DNA of 64,000 bases, from NCBI RefSeq assembly GCF_902459725.1, contig NZ_CABPSH010000002.1, positions 558,001-622,000 on the forward strand. The letters run 5' to 3'. Shown here in pieces: positions 15,647 to 24,263 of the stretch. Made by a program: the position numbers and the translations under genes. Source of the DNA: Pandoraea eparura (GTDB taxonomy: Bacteria > Pseudomonadota > Gammaproteobacteria > Burkholderiales > Burkholderiaceae). The stretch's first letter is position 1. Every line of letters starts with the position of its first letter. The notes beneath the pieces were generated by a model, which worked only from the letters and a program-made list of their open reading frames with translations, ran no database searches and was not told the origin of the DNA.

Positions 15647-17824
15647 ATGCCAATTAGTTCGCATCATCGTGCCATCCGTGTCGCACCATCTTATGGACTG
15701 CCGCTTGCGCACCCACAACGCGAGAGCGATTCGGGTGCCGCCTTGGGTTTGTCGCGTGCGTTTCACGGCGCGCGCTCCGGGCGGCCCGAGAACGGGCTGC
15801 CTGTCGCCGGGCATCCCTCGCGCGCTCACACCGGTCGGCCGACGCACGGCACGGCATGGCCCGCCGCGCTCGCGATCCTGCTGGTCGCCAATCTCGTCGC
15901 TCCCGCGGCAGGCGCAGTACCAAGACGCGCCCTTCCCGCCGACGGTCCCGACGAACCCGGCGCCGACATCGACTCGCCCTTCGATCCCGACGCACTGTCG
16001 TCGGCCAACACGACGGCATGGACCGCGCTCGATGACGTGGTCATCAGGCCGGTGGAACGCCCGTCGATCAAGTCGGATTACACCTTCCACGACTTCCTCA
16101 AAGCGGTGTCCGCGGCCCGCGCGCCGTTTCGCTATTTCGGCGAATCGGCGGGTGACGCCTACGAGATACTGAGTGGCGACGAAATCGATCCGCAGGTGCG
16201 GAGAAACGTTCGTCAAGGCGCCGAGGCGGTGGATCTCGCGACGGGACTGCTGCCCGGCGTGCCCATGTTGCGACTGCCCGGCGAACTGGCCGATATTGCC
16301 TGCGACGACCTCGAAGGCAAGGCTCCCGACGCGGAAAAAATCGCCGGATTCCTTCAGTATGGCGACCCACGTACCATGGGATCGGCGACGCAACTTCTCG
16401 GTGACGCATCGTCGCTGGCTCGCTCGCCGTCGGTGCCGAAACCGGCGGCCAAATCCCTGAAGCCGCGCGACGTCGACCTTATGCCCATCGAGCTGATGCA
16501 CAACAGCCATGCCGCCGACGGTGCTCACGCCGTTGAGCCCGACGGAAAAGGCGACGTCCTTGGTGCCAGCGGCGACGTTGGCGCCGACGACACGGCAGAG
16601 GCCGAGCGTCTTGCCTTTGTACCGCGCGTCGCCGGTGCGCACGACCCGGCCATCCCGGCGCCGCCGGAAATCGTCGGCGAAGATGAATACCTGCGAGGGT
16701 ACGCCCAGCCTTTGCCTGCCGATCAGCTACCCGCCGGCGCGCCGGCGCGCGTCGTTCTGGTCAACGGGCAGCACTACCTGAGGGGCGAAGCCGGTTACTA
16801 CCTGGCTCGACGCGGTCTCAGTGACGATCACTGGCTGGTCGACGCCCCTAGGGACAGCGAGCGGCGCGCACAAGTGCCTGTGACCTACGACACAGACACC
16901 GGGCAATGGCACGCCCACGCCCCGTTGCGACTATGCGGTGGCGGATGCGGTTCGAGCCACATTGCCTATGCGCCCGACAGCATCGCCACCAGCTTCGAAG
17001 ATATTGCGCATGCCATTCGCCACGTTCCCGACGAAAGCGCGCAGGAAGCGATTCAACTCGCATTTGCCGAACTGAGTGAGCTGCATCTGTTGCGGACGAA
17101 TCGCGCAGACCTCCAGCCGATTCGCGACAATTCGATCATCGGCCATCGTACAGCGCTTCGCAGTGCCATGAGCAAGGAAATCGACCCGACCTTGCCGTTG
17201 CCCAAACAACAACGCAGCGCGGCAGAGATCACGTCAATGTATTACGAATGGAACTCCGCCGCCGAAGCCTTTTGCCAGGAGAACGCCGAGATTCTCTTCA
17301 ATAGCCTGCTCACCAACGGCGTCTCGAAGGATGATGTTCGCATGATCACCTTCAAACCGAAAAACCGGCCGCCCCATGTCATGGTGCTTTATACGGAATC
17401 CGAACATTTTATCCAGCTGATGGATCGCTCGACACCGCATCGACCGAACCCGCAGTATCGCGACGGCATCAGTCAGGAATTTTTTCGGGAAGCCGCTTAC
17501 TTGACGCGCCACTCGACGTTGCTGCTGGATCCATGGAGCACCACGAAAGCCATCTCGTTCGCCGGCGCCACGTCGCGCTACGACGCGGGCCGCATGATTA
17601 ACCGGGCGCTCACCGATATCGGACATGTGCCGGGCACCCCCTACACCGTATCCCTCACGCGTCCACTGGGCATGCACCGTCCGACCCCGAGGAACTCGGT
17701 CGGACTGGAGAGTGCGGGGAGTTCGTCGGGGCAATCGGCATCTGCCAGCGGGAGCCAGGACTCTAGCTGGACATCGTTGAAAACCGCTTTGTCGCACGAT
17801 ACCGCGCCCGCGTCGTCAAACTGA
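15647..17824 (+). CDS. Tandem exported protein family, copy 3 (putative Cys-His-Asp enzyme)
   Basis: A 725-residue paralogue, closer to copy 2 than to copy 1. It has the same plan: N-terminal MPISSHHRAIRVAPSYGLP, hydrophobic ALAILLVANLVAP (74-86) with AGA just after, a helical domain about 140-248, a variable linker without repeats (250-340), the beta-rich module to LRLCGGGCG (Cys430/Cys434), and a C-terminal domain with Cys543, His577, Asp593 and Asp628. The end is a Ser-rich tail. ATG 15647 is preceded by GGAGG at five bases; 165 bases separate it from copy 2, and these spacers resemble each other, pointing to duplication of the whole unit. A convergent terminator follows. Confidence 0.8.
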   Translation: MPISSHHRAIRVAPSYGLPLAHPQRESDSGAALGLSRAFHGARSGRPENGLPVAGHPSRAHTGRPTHGTAWPAALAILLVANLVAPAAGAVPRRALPADGPDEPGADIDSPFDPDALSSANTTAWTALDDVVIRPVERPSIKSDYTFHDFLKAVSAARAPFRYFGESAGDAYEILSGDEIDPQVRRNVRQGAEAVDLATGLLPGVPMLRLPGELADIACDDLEGKAPDAEKIAGFLQYGDPRTMGSATQLLGDASSLARSPSVPKPAAKSLKPRDVDLMPIELMHNSHAADGAHAVEPDGKGDVLGASGDVGADDTAEAERLAFVPRVAGAHDPAIPAPPEIVGEDEYLRGYAQPLPADQLPAGAPARVVLVNGQHYLRGEAGYYLARRGLSDDHWLVDAPRDSERRAQVPVTYDTDTGQWHAHAPLRLCGGGCGSSHIAYAPDSIATSFEDIAHAIRHVPDESAQEAIQLAFAELSELHLLRTNRADLQPIRDNSIIGHRTALRSAMSKEIDPTLPLPKQQRSAAEITSMYYEWNSAAEAFCQENAEILFNSLLTNGVSKDDVRMITFKPKNRPPHVMVLYTESEHFIQLMDRSTPHRPNPQYRDGISQEFFREAAYLTRHSTLLLDPWSTTKAISFAGATSRYDAGRMINRALTDIGHVPGTPYTVSLTRPLGMHRPTPRNSVGLESAGSSSGQSASASGSQDSSWTSLKTALSHDTAPASSN

Positions 17825-17872
17825 GGCACGGGTCACACGCGAATATCCCGGATAACCCGCATTCGCATCCGG

Positions 17873-17897
17873 CACCGGCGCGTAGCTCGCGCCGGTG
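17873..17897. terminator. Hairpin between convergent genes
   Basis: A 10-bp perfect stem (CACCGGCGCG with CGCGCCGGTG) and a 5-base loop lies between the end of copy 3 and the 3' end of the convergent dehydrogenase gene. No strong T-tract is seen on either side. Confidence 0.6.
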
Positions 17898-17919
17898 TTG
17901 CCGCTCGCTCAACCGCCCT

Positions 17920-18768
17920 TCAATACGTGTACACGCCACGCCCGGTCTTGCGTCCGAGATACCCGGCGGCGACCATCTCCTTGAGCAACGGGCACGGACG
18001 GTACTTCGAATCCGCATACGCTTCGTAGTAGACGTTCATCACCGACAGGCAAACGTCCAGACCGATCATGTCGGCGAGCGCCAGCGGTCCGATCGGATGA
18101 TTGCAGCCGAGCTTCATGCCTTCGTCGATCTCTTCGGGCGAGGCCAGGTGCTCGGCCAGTACGAAGAATGCCTCGTTGATCATCGGCACCAGGATCCGGT
18201 TGACGACGAAGCCCGGCGCGTTCTTCACCGTGATCGGCGACTTGCCGAGCTGGCGCGCAAGGGCGTCCACGCGCGCGTGCGTCTCGTCGCTCGTCTGCAA
18301 GCCACGAATGATTTCCACGAGCGCCATCAGCGGCACAGGGTTGAAGAAGTGCATGCCGATGAACTGCGTCGGCTTGGCGACGACGGCGGCAAGCTGGGTA
18401 ATCGAGATCGACGACGTGTTGGACGCGAGGATCGCACTGTCCTTTGTTTTGCCCTCGAGCTGCTTGAGGATCTTGACCTTCAGGTCGAAATTCTCGGTGG
18501 CCGCTTCGATCACGATGTCGGCATCGGCCAGCGAGGCGTAGTCGGTTGATGTGGTAATGCGCGCCAGCGCGGCTTGCTTGTCGGCGGCGGTGAGCTTGTC
18601 CTTCTTGATAAGGCGATCGAGGCTGCCGGCAATCGTCGCCACGCCTTTCTGTACAGCCGCATCGCTGATATCGACCATCGTCACCGGCAGGCCGGCCACC
18701 GCACAGGCCTGTGCAATGCCGTTGCCCATGGTGCCTGCGCCAATGATGCCTACGTGTTGAATCGTCAT
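17920..18768 (-). CDS. 3-hydroxybutyryl-CoA dehydrogenase
   Basis: A 282-residue NAD(P)-dependent dehydrogenase that interconverts acetoacetyl-CoA and 3-hydroxybutyryl-CoA (Hbd/PaaH/FadB2-like). The Rossmann motif is GIIGAGTMGNGIA (7-19); NTSSISITQLA, GMHFFNPVPLMALVEII (138-154, catalytic His140) and the C-terminal PIGPLALADMIGLD block are family hallmarks. Length equals the family (about 282). The open frame runs another 107 codons upstream through a hexanucleotide repeat that would encode poly-Ala-Pro; ATG 18768 is the correct start. It stands alone, with the porin gene behind it. Confidence 0.95.
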   Translation of the reverse strand: MTIQHVGIIGAGTMGNGIAQACAVAGLPVTMVDISDAAVQKGVATIAGSLDRLIKKDKLTAADKQAALARITTSTDYASLADADIVIEAATENFDLKVKILKQLEGKTKDSAILASNTSSISITQLAAVVAKPTQFIGMHFFNPVPLMALVEIIRGLQTSDETHARVDALARQLGKSPITVKNAPGFVVNRILVPMINEAFFVLAEHLASPEEIDEGMKLGCNHPIGPLALADMIGLDVCLSVMNVYYEAYADSKYRPCPLLKEMVAAGYLGRKTGRGVYTY

Positions 18769-18935
18769 GTCGTCTCTACTCCGTTTGTGCTCGGGGGTGG
18801 CGGGAATACCGTCTTGCGCGGTGCACAAATCATAGCGCGGACCCGTCGATTCGGTGACACATGAAACCGCTCTGCGAAACGGCACTGGCACGGGCGTGTA
18901 ACCGGCCGGGCGTTTCGGTGTCGGTGTTGGTGTCG

Positions 18936-19065
18936 TTGCAAGTGCAGATGCAGGTGCAGATGCAGGTGCAGGTGCAGGTGCAGGTGCGGGTGCGGGTGCG
19001 GGTGCGGGTGCGGGTGCGGGTGCGGGTGCGGGTGCGGGTGCGGGTGCGGGTGCGGGTGCGGGTAT
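18936..19065. repeat. 6-bp tandem repeat (GGTGCG/GGTGCA)
   Basis: Over 120 bases of GGTGCG or GGTGCA/GATGCA units (about 20 copies) lie in the 435-base gap between the dehydrogenase start and the porin 3' end. The array is open on both strands (poly Ala-Pro, Val-Arg, Arg-Thr), producing false N-terminal extensions. Such homogeneous hexamers are prone to slippage. Confidence 0.9.
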
Positions 19066-19123
19066 CGGTGCCAATGTCGGCATCGGCAAACAATGCCGTC
19101 GCTGGCGACTTAACGAACAAAGC

Positions 19124-19152
19124 GGGCAGACGCGCTCAATCGGCGTCTGCCC
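19124..19152 (-). terminator. Porin terminator
   Basis: A 10-bp perfect stem (GGGCAGACGC with GCGTCTGCCC), loop of 9, lies 50 bases beyond the porin stop codon; on the minus strand it is followed by GCTTTGTTCG. Confidence 0.7.
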
Positions 19153-19203
19153 CCGTCGACGATTTCCTTCAGCACGCGTATCGAGTCCGCGTGCGCCGGG
19201 ACG

Positions 19204-20244
19204 TCAGAACTTCATGCGAACGCCGCCGCCGAAGGTATCGCCGCCCGAGAGCGTGCTCACCTTGTCGTTCATGTAAGCGGCGTAGATGTCAGTGCGCTTC
19301 GAGAGCGGGTAGTCGTAGCCGAGTGCCCACGTCTTGCGGTTGACGTTGCTTGCGCCCGAACTCTTCGTATAGGCATACGACGCGAGCACGCTGCCATTGC
19401 CCAGCGGCACCGACACGCCGAGCTGGCCGCCGTTCTCCGACACACCGCCGCCTGTGATGTTGTTGCGGATGTATTGATACTGGCCGAACAACTTCACGAC
19501 TTGCAGGTCGTACGTCGCGCCCAGTTGCACCGCCTGCTGGCTGCGGAAGCCCGTCATGCCGGCGAGGTCGTCCGGTTGCGAATCGTACTTCACCTGCTGA
19601 TAGGCGACGGTCGCGGCGAACGGGCCGTTGAAATACAGCGCCGACGCGCTCCACTTGTTCTGTCCGGTTTCGCCGGCCTTGTTGCCGAACGCGTACGAGA
19701 CGCTGCCCGACAGACCCTTGAAGTTAGGCGTCGTGTACATCACCGCGTTGCTCCAACCCGAGTCGCCCACGATGCCCTGACCGGCCTCGCCGATGAACGT
19801 GTGGAACACCATCGGGCTGAAGGTGTACGAATCGACGAACGGGTTGAAAAGGATCGTCGAGACGAAGTACGAGGTCGTGAGACGGCCGATCGTGACGGTG
19901 CCGGCCGTGTCCGACGACAATCCGACGTAGGCATTGCGCGAGAACATCGAGTCGCCCTGGAAGCGGCCGTACTGACCGTTCTGCGGACGGAAGAAGTCTT
20001 CCAGCACGAACACGGCCTTCAGGCCGCCACCGAGATCTTCGTTGCCCTTCATGCCCCAATACGACGTCGACATGCCGCCGCCGCCCTGCGTCCACGCGCG
20101 ATCTCCGCCCGGGTTCTTGACCGCGCCCAGCCAGGCGTCGACCTGACCGTACAGCGTGACGTTCGACTGTGCGAATGCCGGTGCGCTCATGCACGCGCTC
20201 AATACGAGTGCCCCGCCAATGCCCTTGGCCATGCTCCGCTTCAT
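19204..20244 (-). CDS. Gram-negative outer-membrane porin
   Basis: A 346-residue trimeric-type porin of the Burkholderia/Neisseria family (Porin_4) that forms diffusion channels in the outer membrane. Residues 1-25 are a signal peptide (MKRSMAKGIGGALVLSACMS, cleavage after AFA) and the mature protein starts QSNVTLYGQVDAWLG, the usual first strand. Alternating amphipathic strands follow, with GRLTTSYF and the C-terminal strand ending in phenylalanine (GGGVRMKF), the BamA recognition signal. An AAGGAGAA site precedes the ATG. Monocistronic, with a terminator at 19124-19152. Confidence 0.95.
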   Translation of the reverse strand: MKRSMAKGIGGALVLSACMSAPAFAQSNVTLYGQVDAWLGAVKNPGGDRAWTQGGGGMSTSYWGMKGNEDLGGGLKAVFVLEDFFRPQNGQYGRFQGDSMFSRNAYVGLSSDTAGTVTIGRLTTSYFVSTILFNPFVDSYTFSPMVFHTFIGEAGQGIVGDSGWSNAVMYTTPNFKGLSGSVSYAFGNKAGETGQNKWSASALYFNGPFAATVAYQQVKYDSQPDDLAGMTGFRSQQAVQLGATYDLQVVKLFGQYQYIRNNITGGGVSENGGQLGVSVPLGNGSVLASYAYTKSSGASNVNRKTWALGYDYPLSKRTDIYAAYMNDKVSTLSGGDTFGGGVRMKF

Positions 20245-20714
20245 TAACTTCTCCTTGGTTTCTGTCTTTTGTGTGCCCGTTCCCGGCTTGCGCGGGAGCA
20301 GCTGGCGCCCGCTGGCGAAGCGCCTCCCTGATAAACGGCCGTGATTCTCGCACAGGCCCGCCATGCGCAGACAGGCCGGAACATCGCGGCAAAATGCCCC
20401 CTCGTGAGGTGACCAGGAAATGGTGGAGAGACAAAAATCGGCCGACCATCCGCGCCACAATTAACCCCGGTATAACGGGATCCATATGTTCCCTATCTCA
20501 GCGGGTTAGCAACGACTCACATTCGCCGTGATATCAGGAATCTGTGGGGAGACAGCAAGCGCGACCCGGGGACGTCGATGGGCGACGGCGAGGGAATCCG
20601 ATGTTGCACATGTGCAACACGCGCTCAGCCGAGAGACTTCGGAGGGGGAAAACGTGAAACGAGAGGCGCGGCGGCGCCAGGAGACACCGCGCGTGGCGAC
20701 AAACGCACGGTGTG
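20245..20714. other. Intergenic region upstream of porin with 18-bp palindrome
   Basis: These 470 bases contain the porin 5' region and, at 20602-20619, the perfect 18-bp palindrome TGTTGCACATGTGCAACA. It lies about 360 bases from the porin start, nearer the 3' end of the next minus-strand gene. Its binding protein is unknown. I see no gene here. Confidence 0.5.
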
Positions 20715-20975
20715 TCAGCGACCGCGACGGCCTCCGCCGCGTGGACCGCGCAGCTCGCCTTGCGGCGTGTACTGACGCTCACGCGGCTCCGCCGGCGCCG
20801 CCCAGTTAGGATAGGCCGCCTGTCCGCGGCCCCGATCGGCGCTGAAACGGCTAATGTCTTCCCGTAGCGACGCCTTGTTCACGTCGAGCATGTCTCGGCC
20901 GCGCCCACCCCCTGCCCAGGCAGGATAGGCGCACGCAAGCAGCAGCAGGAAACAGTAACGAAGTCGGGTACTCAT
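20715..20975 (-). CDS. Small exported hypothetical protein (86 aa)
   Basis: An 86-residue protein with a clear Sec-type signal peptide (MSTRLRYCFLLLLACAYPAWA, cleavage after AWA) and a short, Gly/Arg-rich, probably disordered mature part (GGGRGRDMLDVNKASLRE to RGGGRRGR). No known domain. The signal peptide argues that it is real; codon choice in the tail is less convincing and the ribosome binding site is weak. Confidence 0.55.
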   Translation of the reverse strand: MSTRLRYCFLLLLACAYPAWAGGGRGRDMLDVNKASLREDISRFSADRGRGQAAYPNWAAPAEPRERQYTPQGELRGPRGGGRRGR

Positions 20976-21263
20976 CTGGATTCAGCCATCGCACCCGGCC
21001 CTAAGGTGGGGCCGGTGGCACGAGACGCGGGACGGCACCTGCGGGTTGCCTGTGCGCCATACGCCTCAAGAATGACTGTACCGGGTCGGTCGAACGAGCG
21101 TCGACCGAAAAAATGTTAACGCGTCACATGGTCTGCAACCGTTTGTAACGGCGGCGTCATCAGGGCGAGAGAGGCACCAAGAAGTGCTTCTCGCGGGACG
21201 GGATGCGCCCCCGCGTTACCCGTAAGGTGAAGGTATCCGACATCTGCGACCGCCAGGCGCGGC

Positions 21264-21779
21264 TTACTTCTCGATCTGCTTTTCGACGGACAGCGAGATC
21301 TCGCGCAGGCGCTCGCCGCGTGGCGTCATCAGATCCTGCGCCGTGACGGTGAAGTTCACCGGACGCGCAAACTTCCGGCTCGCGCTCTGCCATTCGGCCG
21401 GCAAACCGGCAGCGTTCGTCGTGGTCGTGCGCAGCGTGGTCACCCCACGGGTGCAGCGCGAGACCTGTGTGGCAAATCCCTGCGCCTCGCGCCGCAGATC
21501 CGCCGGCGTGATCTTCTGGTAATCCCAGACACACTCGTAGGTCGGTGCGAGGCCCTTCGCCCGGAACACCTTGCAATCGCCGCCCGGCACCGAGTAGGTG
21601 GCCTGATAGCTCTCACCGCGATCGCTTCTGGCCGCGAGCGGCCCGGAGATGTTGTCGAAACCGGTCTGCGCGCTCTTGGCCAGCATGAGGATGCCCTCGC
21701 ACTGGTCGGCGGCGAAGGCCGACTGCGCCGCGCAGAGGCAGGCAAGCAGGGCCCATCGTTGTAGTGAATTCGTTGCCAT
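21264..21779 (-). CDS. Exported hypothetical protein (171 aa)
   Basis: A 171-residue protein with an N-terminal signal peptide (LQRWALLACLCAAQSAFA, cleavage before ADQCEG). The mature part has four cysteines (in DQCEGIL, GDCKVF, YECVWDY and SRCTRGV) that could form two disulfides in the periplasm, a tract of Thr residues and an amphipathic C-terminus. Function unknown. It is separated from its neighbours by 288 and about 700 bases, so it is probably monocistronic. Confidence 0.7.
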   Translation of the reverse strand: MATNSLQRWALLACLCAAQSAFAADQCEGILMLAKSAQTGFDNISGPLAARSDRGESYQATYSVPGGDCKVFRAKGLAPTYECVWDYQKITPADLRREAQGFATQVSRCTRGVTTLRTTTTNAAGLPAEWQSASRKFARPVNFTVTAQDLMTPRGERLREISLSVEKQIEK

Positions 21780-22495
21780 CTTTGGAATGTTTGGCTGGAG
21801 TCTGGCCGCGTATCGCGCGATGGCGATGCGGGGGCCGCATGCCTGGCGATCACGTCGTGAATGGTGACATTAGACCCCAAAGTCGGCGCGGACGAAACCT
21901 TGGACACAGGAGGAATCCGGTGTCAGCTCGGGAGGCCTGTCCACAGAAGGGTTCGACTTTGGTGTTCCCTCATCCGAACAGTCGATTCGCTCGCGCGAGC
22001 GAGCGGCCTATACTCAAGGGGCAGTCAAACTGCATCGGCACGGCCGGGAATCGGAAACGGTTCAGTGCATGACGGCAATGCCTTCCGGTGCCAAGTCTGC
22101 TTGGCCCATACCATGCCGCGCCGGTACACGCGGCTGGCGACGCCCCGATGGGGCCTCAACCGGCGGCTCAGTCCGCCGGTTTTCATTAGTGCGGCTCGCG
22201 CGACACCTCCCCGCCGCCGCTCCAGAACGCCGCCACAGTCACATTTACCGTCACCGCCGCCCCAGCCCCAGCCGCCACCACCACAGCCACAGCCACCACG
22301 TCATCATGCCGACGGATTAGGCGAAAGTGCGGATTTCGCCCGCGGCTCGGCTCTGCAACTATCAAATCACAAGACCAATACTCGCCGGGCACGCAACTTC
22401 GGGAAGTCAACGGAGTGTTTGTGGATACCTGTACGTCATCGGCATTGCATGGCTTGCCGTGCGCGCGCGTCGCTGTTTGGTCCGCGGGGTGAACC
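21780..22495. other. 716-base gap with a structured non-coding region
   Basis: No coding frame here looks real; the frames are Arg/Pro/His-rich. The region contains a promoter-like element, two hairpins and a terminator (annotated separately at 22009-22190). Positions 22200-22310 are CCGCCA/CCACAG-rich low-complexity DNA. Confidence 0.5.
22009..22190 (+). ncRNA. Candidate small RNA locus with palindromic promoter
   Basis: A TATACT -10-like box (22009-22014) sits directly after a perfect 16-bp palindrome TCGCTCGCGCGAGCGA (21987-22002). About 150 bases on, two adjacent hairpins occur: GCCCC/GGGGC (22142-22154) and AACCGGCGG/CCGCCGGTT (22158-22181), the second followed by TTTTC as in an intrinsic terminator. 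The interval has no credible reading frame, so a terminated transcript of roughly 165 nt is a plausible sRNA. The -35 is weak and this is inference. Confidence 0.4.
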
Positions 22496-22966
22496 ATGGG
22501 CCACCCCAGCCTTCCCGGCAGTCTTCGTCCCGACGCCCCCGACCCTGACATTGCGTTGGCGCACGATCCGTCGTGTCTGATGGCATGCGTGCGCGGCCAT
22601 GGCGGCACGCTGGCCCACGTGCTCGGCGCACTCGGCGTATTCCGCGCGCGGCATGGTCATTGGCCGCGCCGCCTCTACCTGTATCCCGAAACCCTCGCCG
22701 CACTCGTGCAGGATCTCACGCCGCTGGGCTTCTATCGCTGTCAGCAACGACTCGACATCGTGGCCGATCTGGAGCGCGATCTGTTCTGTGCGGACGAGCG
22801 TGGCAACGTGTCGATCTATCGCATACAAGCCGCGCCGGACCCGGCCAGCATTGATGCAGCCGCCATCTGGCTGGGCCTGTCGCCACCGACGACCGGCGGC
22901 CCGGACAACCCGAATGCCCCGGACGGCCCACCGCCGTCGCTCGCGACACCGAAGCCACCGCGCTGA
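22496..22966 (+). CDS. Hypothetical protein (156 aa)
   Basis: A 156-residue cytoplasmic protein without a domain I recognise. The body (residues about 20-125) looks like a folded alpha/beta protein: MACVRGHGGTLAHVLGALGVF, WPRRLYLYPETLAALVQDL and RCQQRLDIVADLERDLFCAD; the last 30 residues are Pro-rich. ATG 22496 has a GGGGTG site. Codon use matches neighbouring genes and the frame is clean, so I believe it is real. It is followed by a membrane-protein gene 169 bases away. Confidence 0.6.
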   Translation: MGHPSLPGSLRPDAPDPDIALAHDPSCLMACVRGHGGTLAHVLGALGVFRARHGHWPRRLYLYPETLAALVQDLTPLGFYRCQQRLDIVADLERDLFCADERGNVSIYRIQAAPDPASIDAAAIWLGLSPPTTGGPDNPNAPDGPPPSLATPKPPR

Positions 22967-23135
22967 CAGAGACACACGAACGCGCAGGCGGCTGTCACGG
23001 AAATATCGCATTGCGTGGCTAGTCTGGCCTGCCGCCCCAGACCGGCCACTTCCTTTGACTGTTTGACCGCAACCGGACCCCGTCGCCTTGCGCGGGGCGA
23101 TCTCACCTCCGCACCTTTTTCGTCGGAGAGATGCC

Positions 23136-23540
23136 ATGAACCGACTCGCGATCGTTCTGGATGGTTTGATGCTGCTCTATCTCGCCGCGGCGACGGTCGT
23201 CGGCGTGCAATCGAGCGCCACCGACGGGCACGAGCTGCTCGCCAGCGTGCTTGGCGTGCTACTCGCGCTTTGCGTGCTGGCGCTGATTGCCGCCCCGTTC
23301 TATGTCTCGCTCGTCGTGCTCGTGGCGCAATCCGAGCGGCACCTGCGGCTGGCGACATGGCTGCATCGTGCGCTGCTCACGATCATGGTGGCGCTGACCC
23401 TCGTCTCGCTGCTCGCGCGCGACACGATCGAAGTCTCCGCGCCACTCTTCGCGCTGGTCGCGGGCGTGTGCATCGTCAATCTCGTGGCGCTCTCGCGACG
23501 GCGGAACCACTTCGAGGCCTTCCACCTCTTCGAGCATTGA
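23136..23540 (+). CDS. Small integral membrane protein (134 aa)
   Basis: A 134-residue protein with four predicted transmembrane helices: LDGLMLLYLAAATVVGV, SVLGVLLALCVLALIAAPFY, LLTIMVALTLVSLLA and LFALVAGVCIVNLVALS. The short cytoplasmic ends are basic (RRRNHFEAF). No family assignment. ATG 23136 follows GGAGAG; the upstream extension of the frame is unsupported. Probably monocistronic. Confidence 0.75.
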   Translation: MNRLAIVLDGLMLLYLAAATVVGVQSSATDGHELLASVLGVLLALCVLALIAAPFYVSLVVLVAQSERHLRLATWLHRALLTIMVALTLVSLLARDTIEVSAPLFALVAGVCIVNLVALSRRRNHFEAFHLFEH

Positions 23541-23659
23541 CGTCACGCCTTTTGGTCGCGCGCCATCGCTTCCCGTCGCGCGTCGTCGCTCGTCGCCGCT
23601 TATCACGCGTTGTCACCCACGACGCGCCTGTTCGCGCGGCGACCGATCGCCCCGCCGCG

Positions 23660-24241
23660 TCAGTCGCACCGCGTGAGGCCACCGCTGAGCGCTTCGATGG
23701 CATCGGCTTCGAACGCCGCGACGTCGCGCACCTTCAACCGTAACCGCAGCGTGACGGCGTCGTCGTACGCGGCGTCGAGCACCTCGGCCGCGTGACGCTC
23801 GGCCAACCGCCGCAGCGTCGCCTCGTGGGCAAAGCCACAGCGATAGCGCGGCTCGGTCGTCGGCTCGACCGCGGTGAGCGTGGCAAGCTTGAGGGCTTCG
23901 CTCACCGCTTGTCCGTAGGCACGCGTCAGGCCACCCGCGCCCAGCTTGATGCCGCCGTAATAGCGTACGACAACCGCCAGCACATTCGTCAGCCCCTTGT
24001 GCATCAGCACGTTGTACATGGGCTTGGCCGCCGTGCCGCCCGGCTCGCCATCGTCGTCGAAACCCGATGCGCCCTCGCACAGCAACACCCAGCAGTAATG
24101 CGTGGCGTTGGGATAACGCACGCGCAGCGCACCGAGTTCGCGCATGGCGGCCTCGCGCGACGCGACGGGCATGACGATGCCGATAAACCGGCTCTTCTTG
24201 ATGTCCAGCTCGGTATCGACCGGCGCTGCCAATGCGTACAT
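23660..24241 (-). CDS. YigZ/IMPACT family protein
   Basis: A 193-residue member of the YigZ (IMPACT, UPF0029) family. The N-terminal domain has the conserved ELDIKKSRFIGI, WVLLCEGASGFDDDGEPGGT (the family's DDGEP motif) and NVLAVVVRYYGGIKLGAGGL with TRAYGQA; the C-terminal part resembles an EF-G domain-V-like fold. Biochemical role is unsettled in bacteria. The start at 24241 gives MYALAAPVD; it lies 22 bases after the stop of the PhzF gene, so the two are probably co-transcribed. Confidence 0.9.
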   Translation of the reverse strand: MYALAAPVDTELDIKKSRFIGIVMPVASREAAMRELGALRVRYPNATHYCWVLLCEGASGFDDDGEPGGTAAKPMYNVLMHKGLTNVLAVVVRYYGGIKLGAGGLTRAYGQAVSEALKLATLTAVEPTTEPRYRCGFAHEATLRRLAERHAAEVLDAAYDDAVTLRLRLKVRDVAAFEADAIEALSGGLTRCD

Positions 24242-24263
24242 ACGGCTGTCGTCCTCCGGCGCC

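Noticed and set aside
10439-18000. Mobile element carrying the tandem exported-protein genes
   Set aside because: No transposase, integrase, tRNA target site or flanking direct repeats were seen; the only tRNA gene is at 41.2 kb.
18769-19089. N-terminal poly Ala-Pro extension of 3-hydroxybutyryl-CoA dehydrogenase
   Set aside because: Produced by the hexamer repeat; the family starts at MTIQHVGIIG and the extension has no ribosome binding site.
21861-22580. A 239-codon plus-strand frame
   Set aside because: Composition is Arg/Pro/Ser-rich, and it crosses a hairpin terminator and the start of the better-supported gene at 22496.
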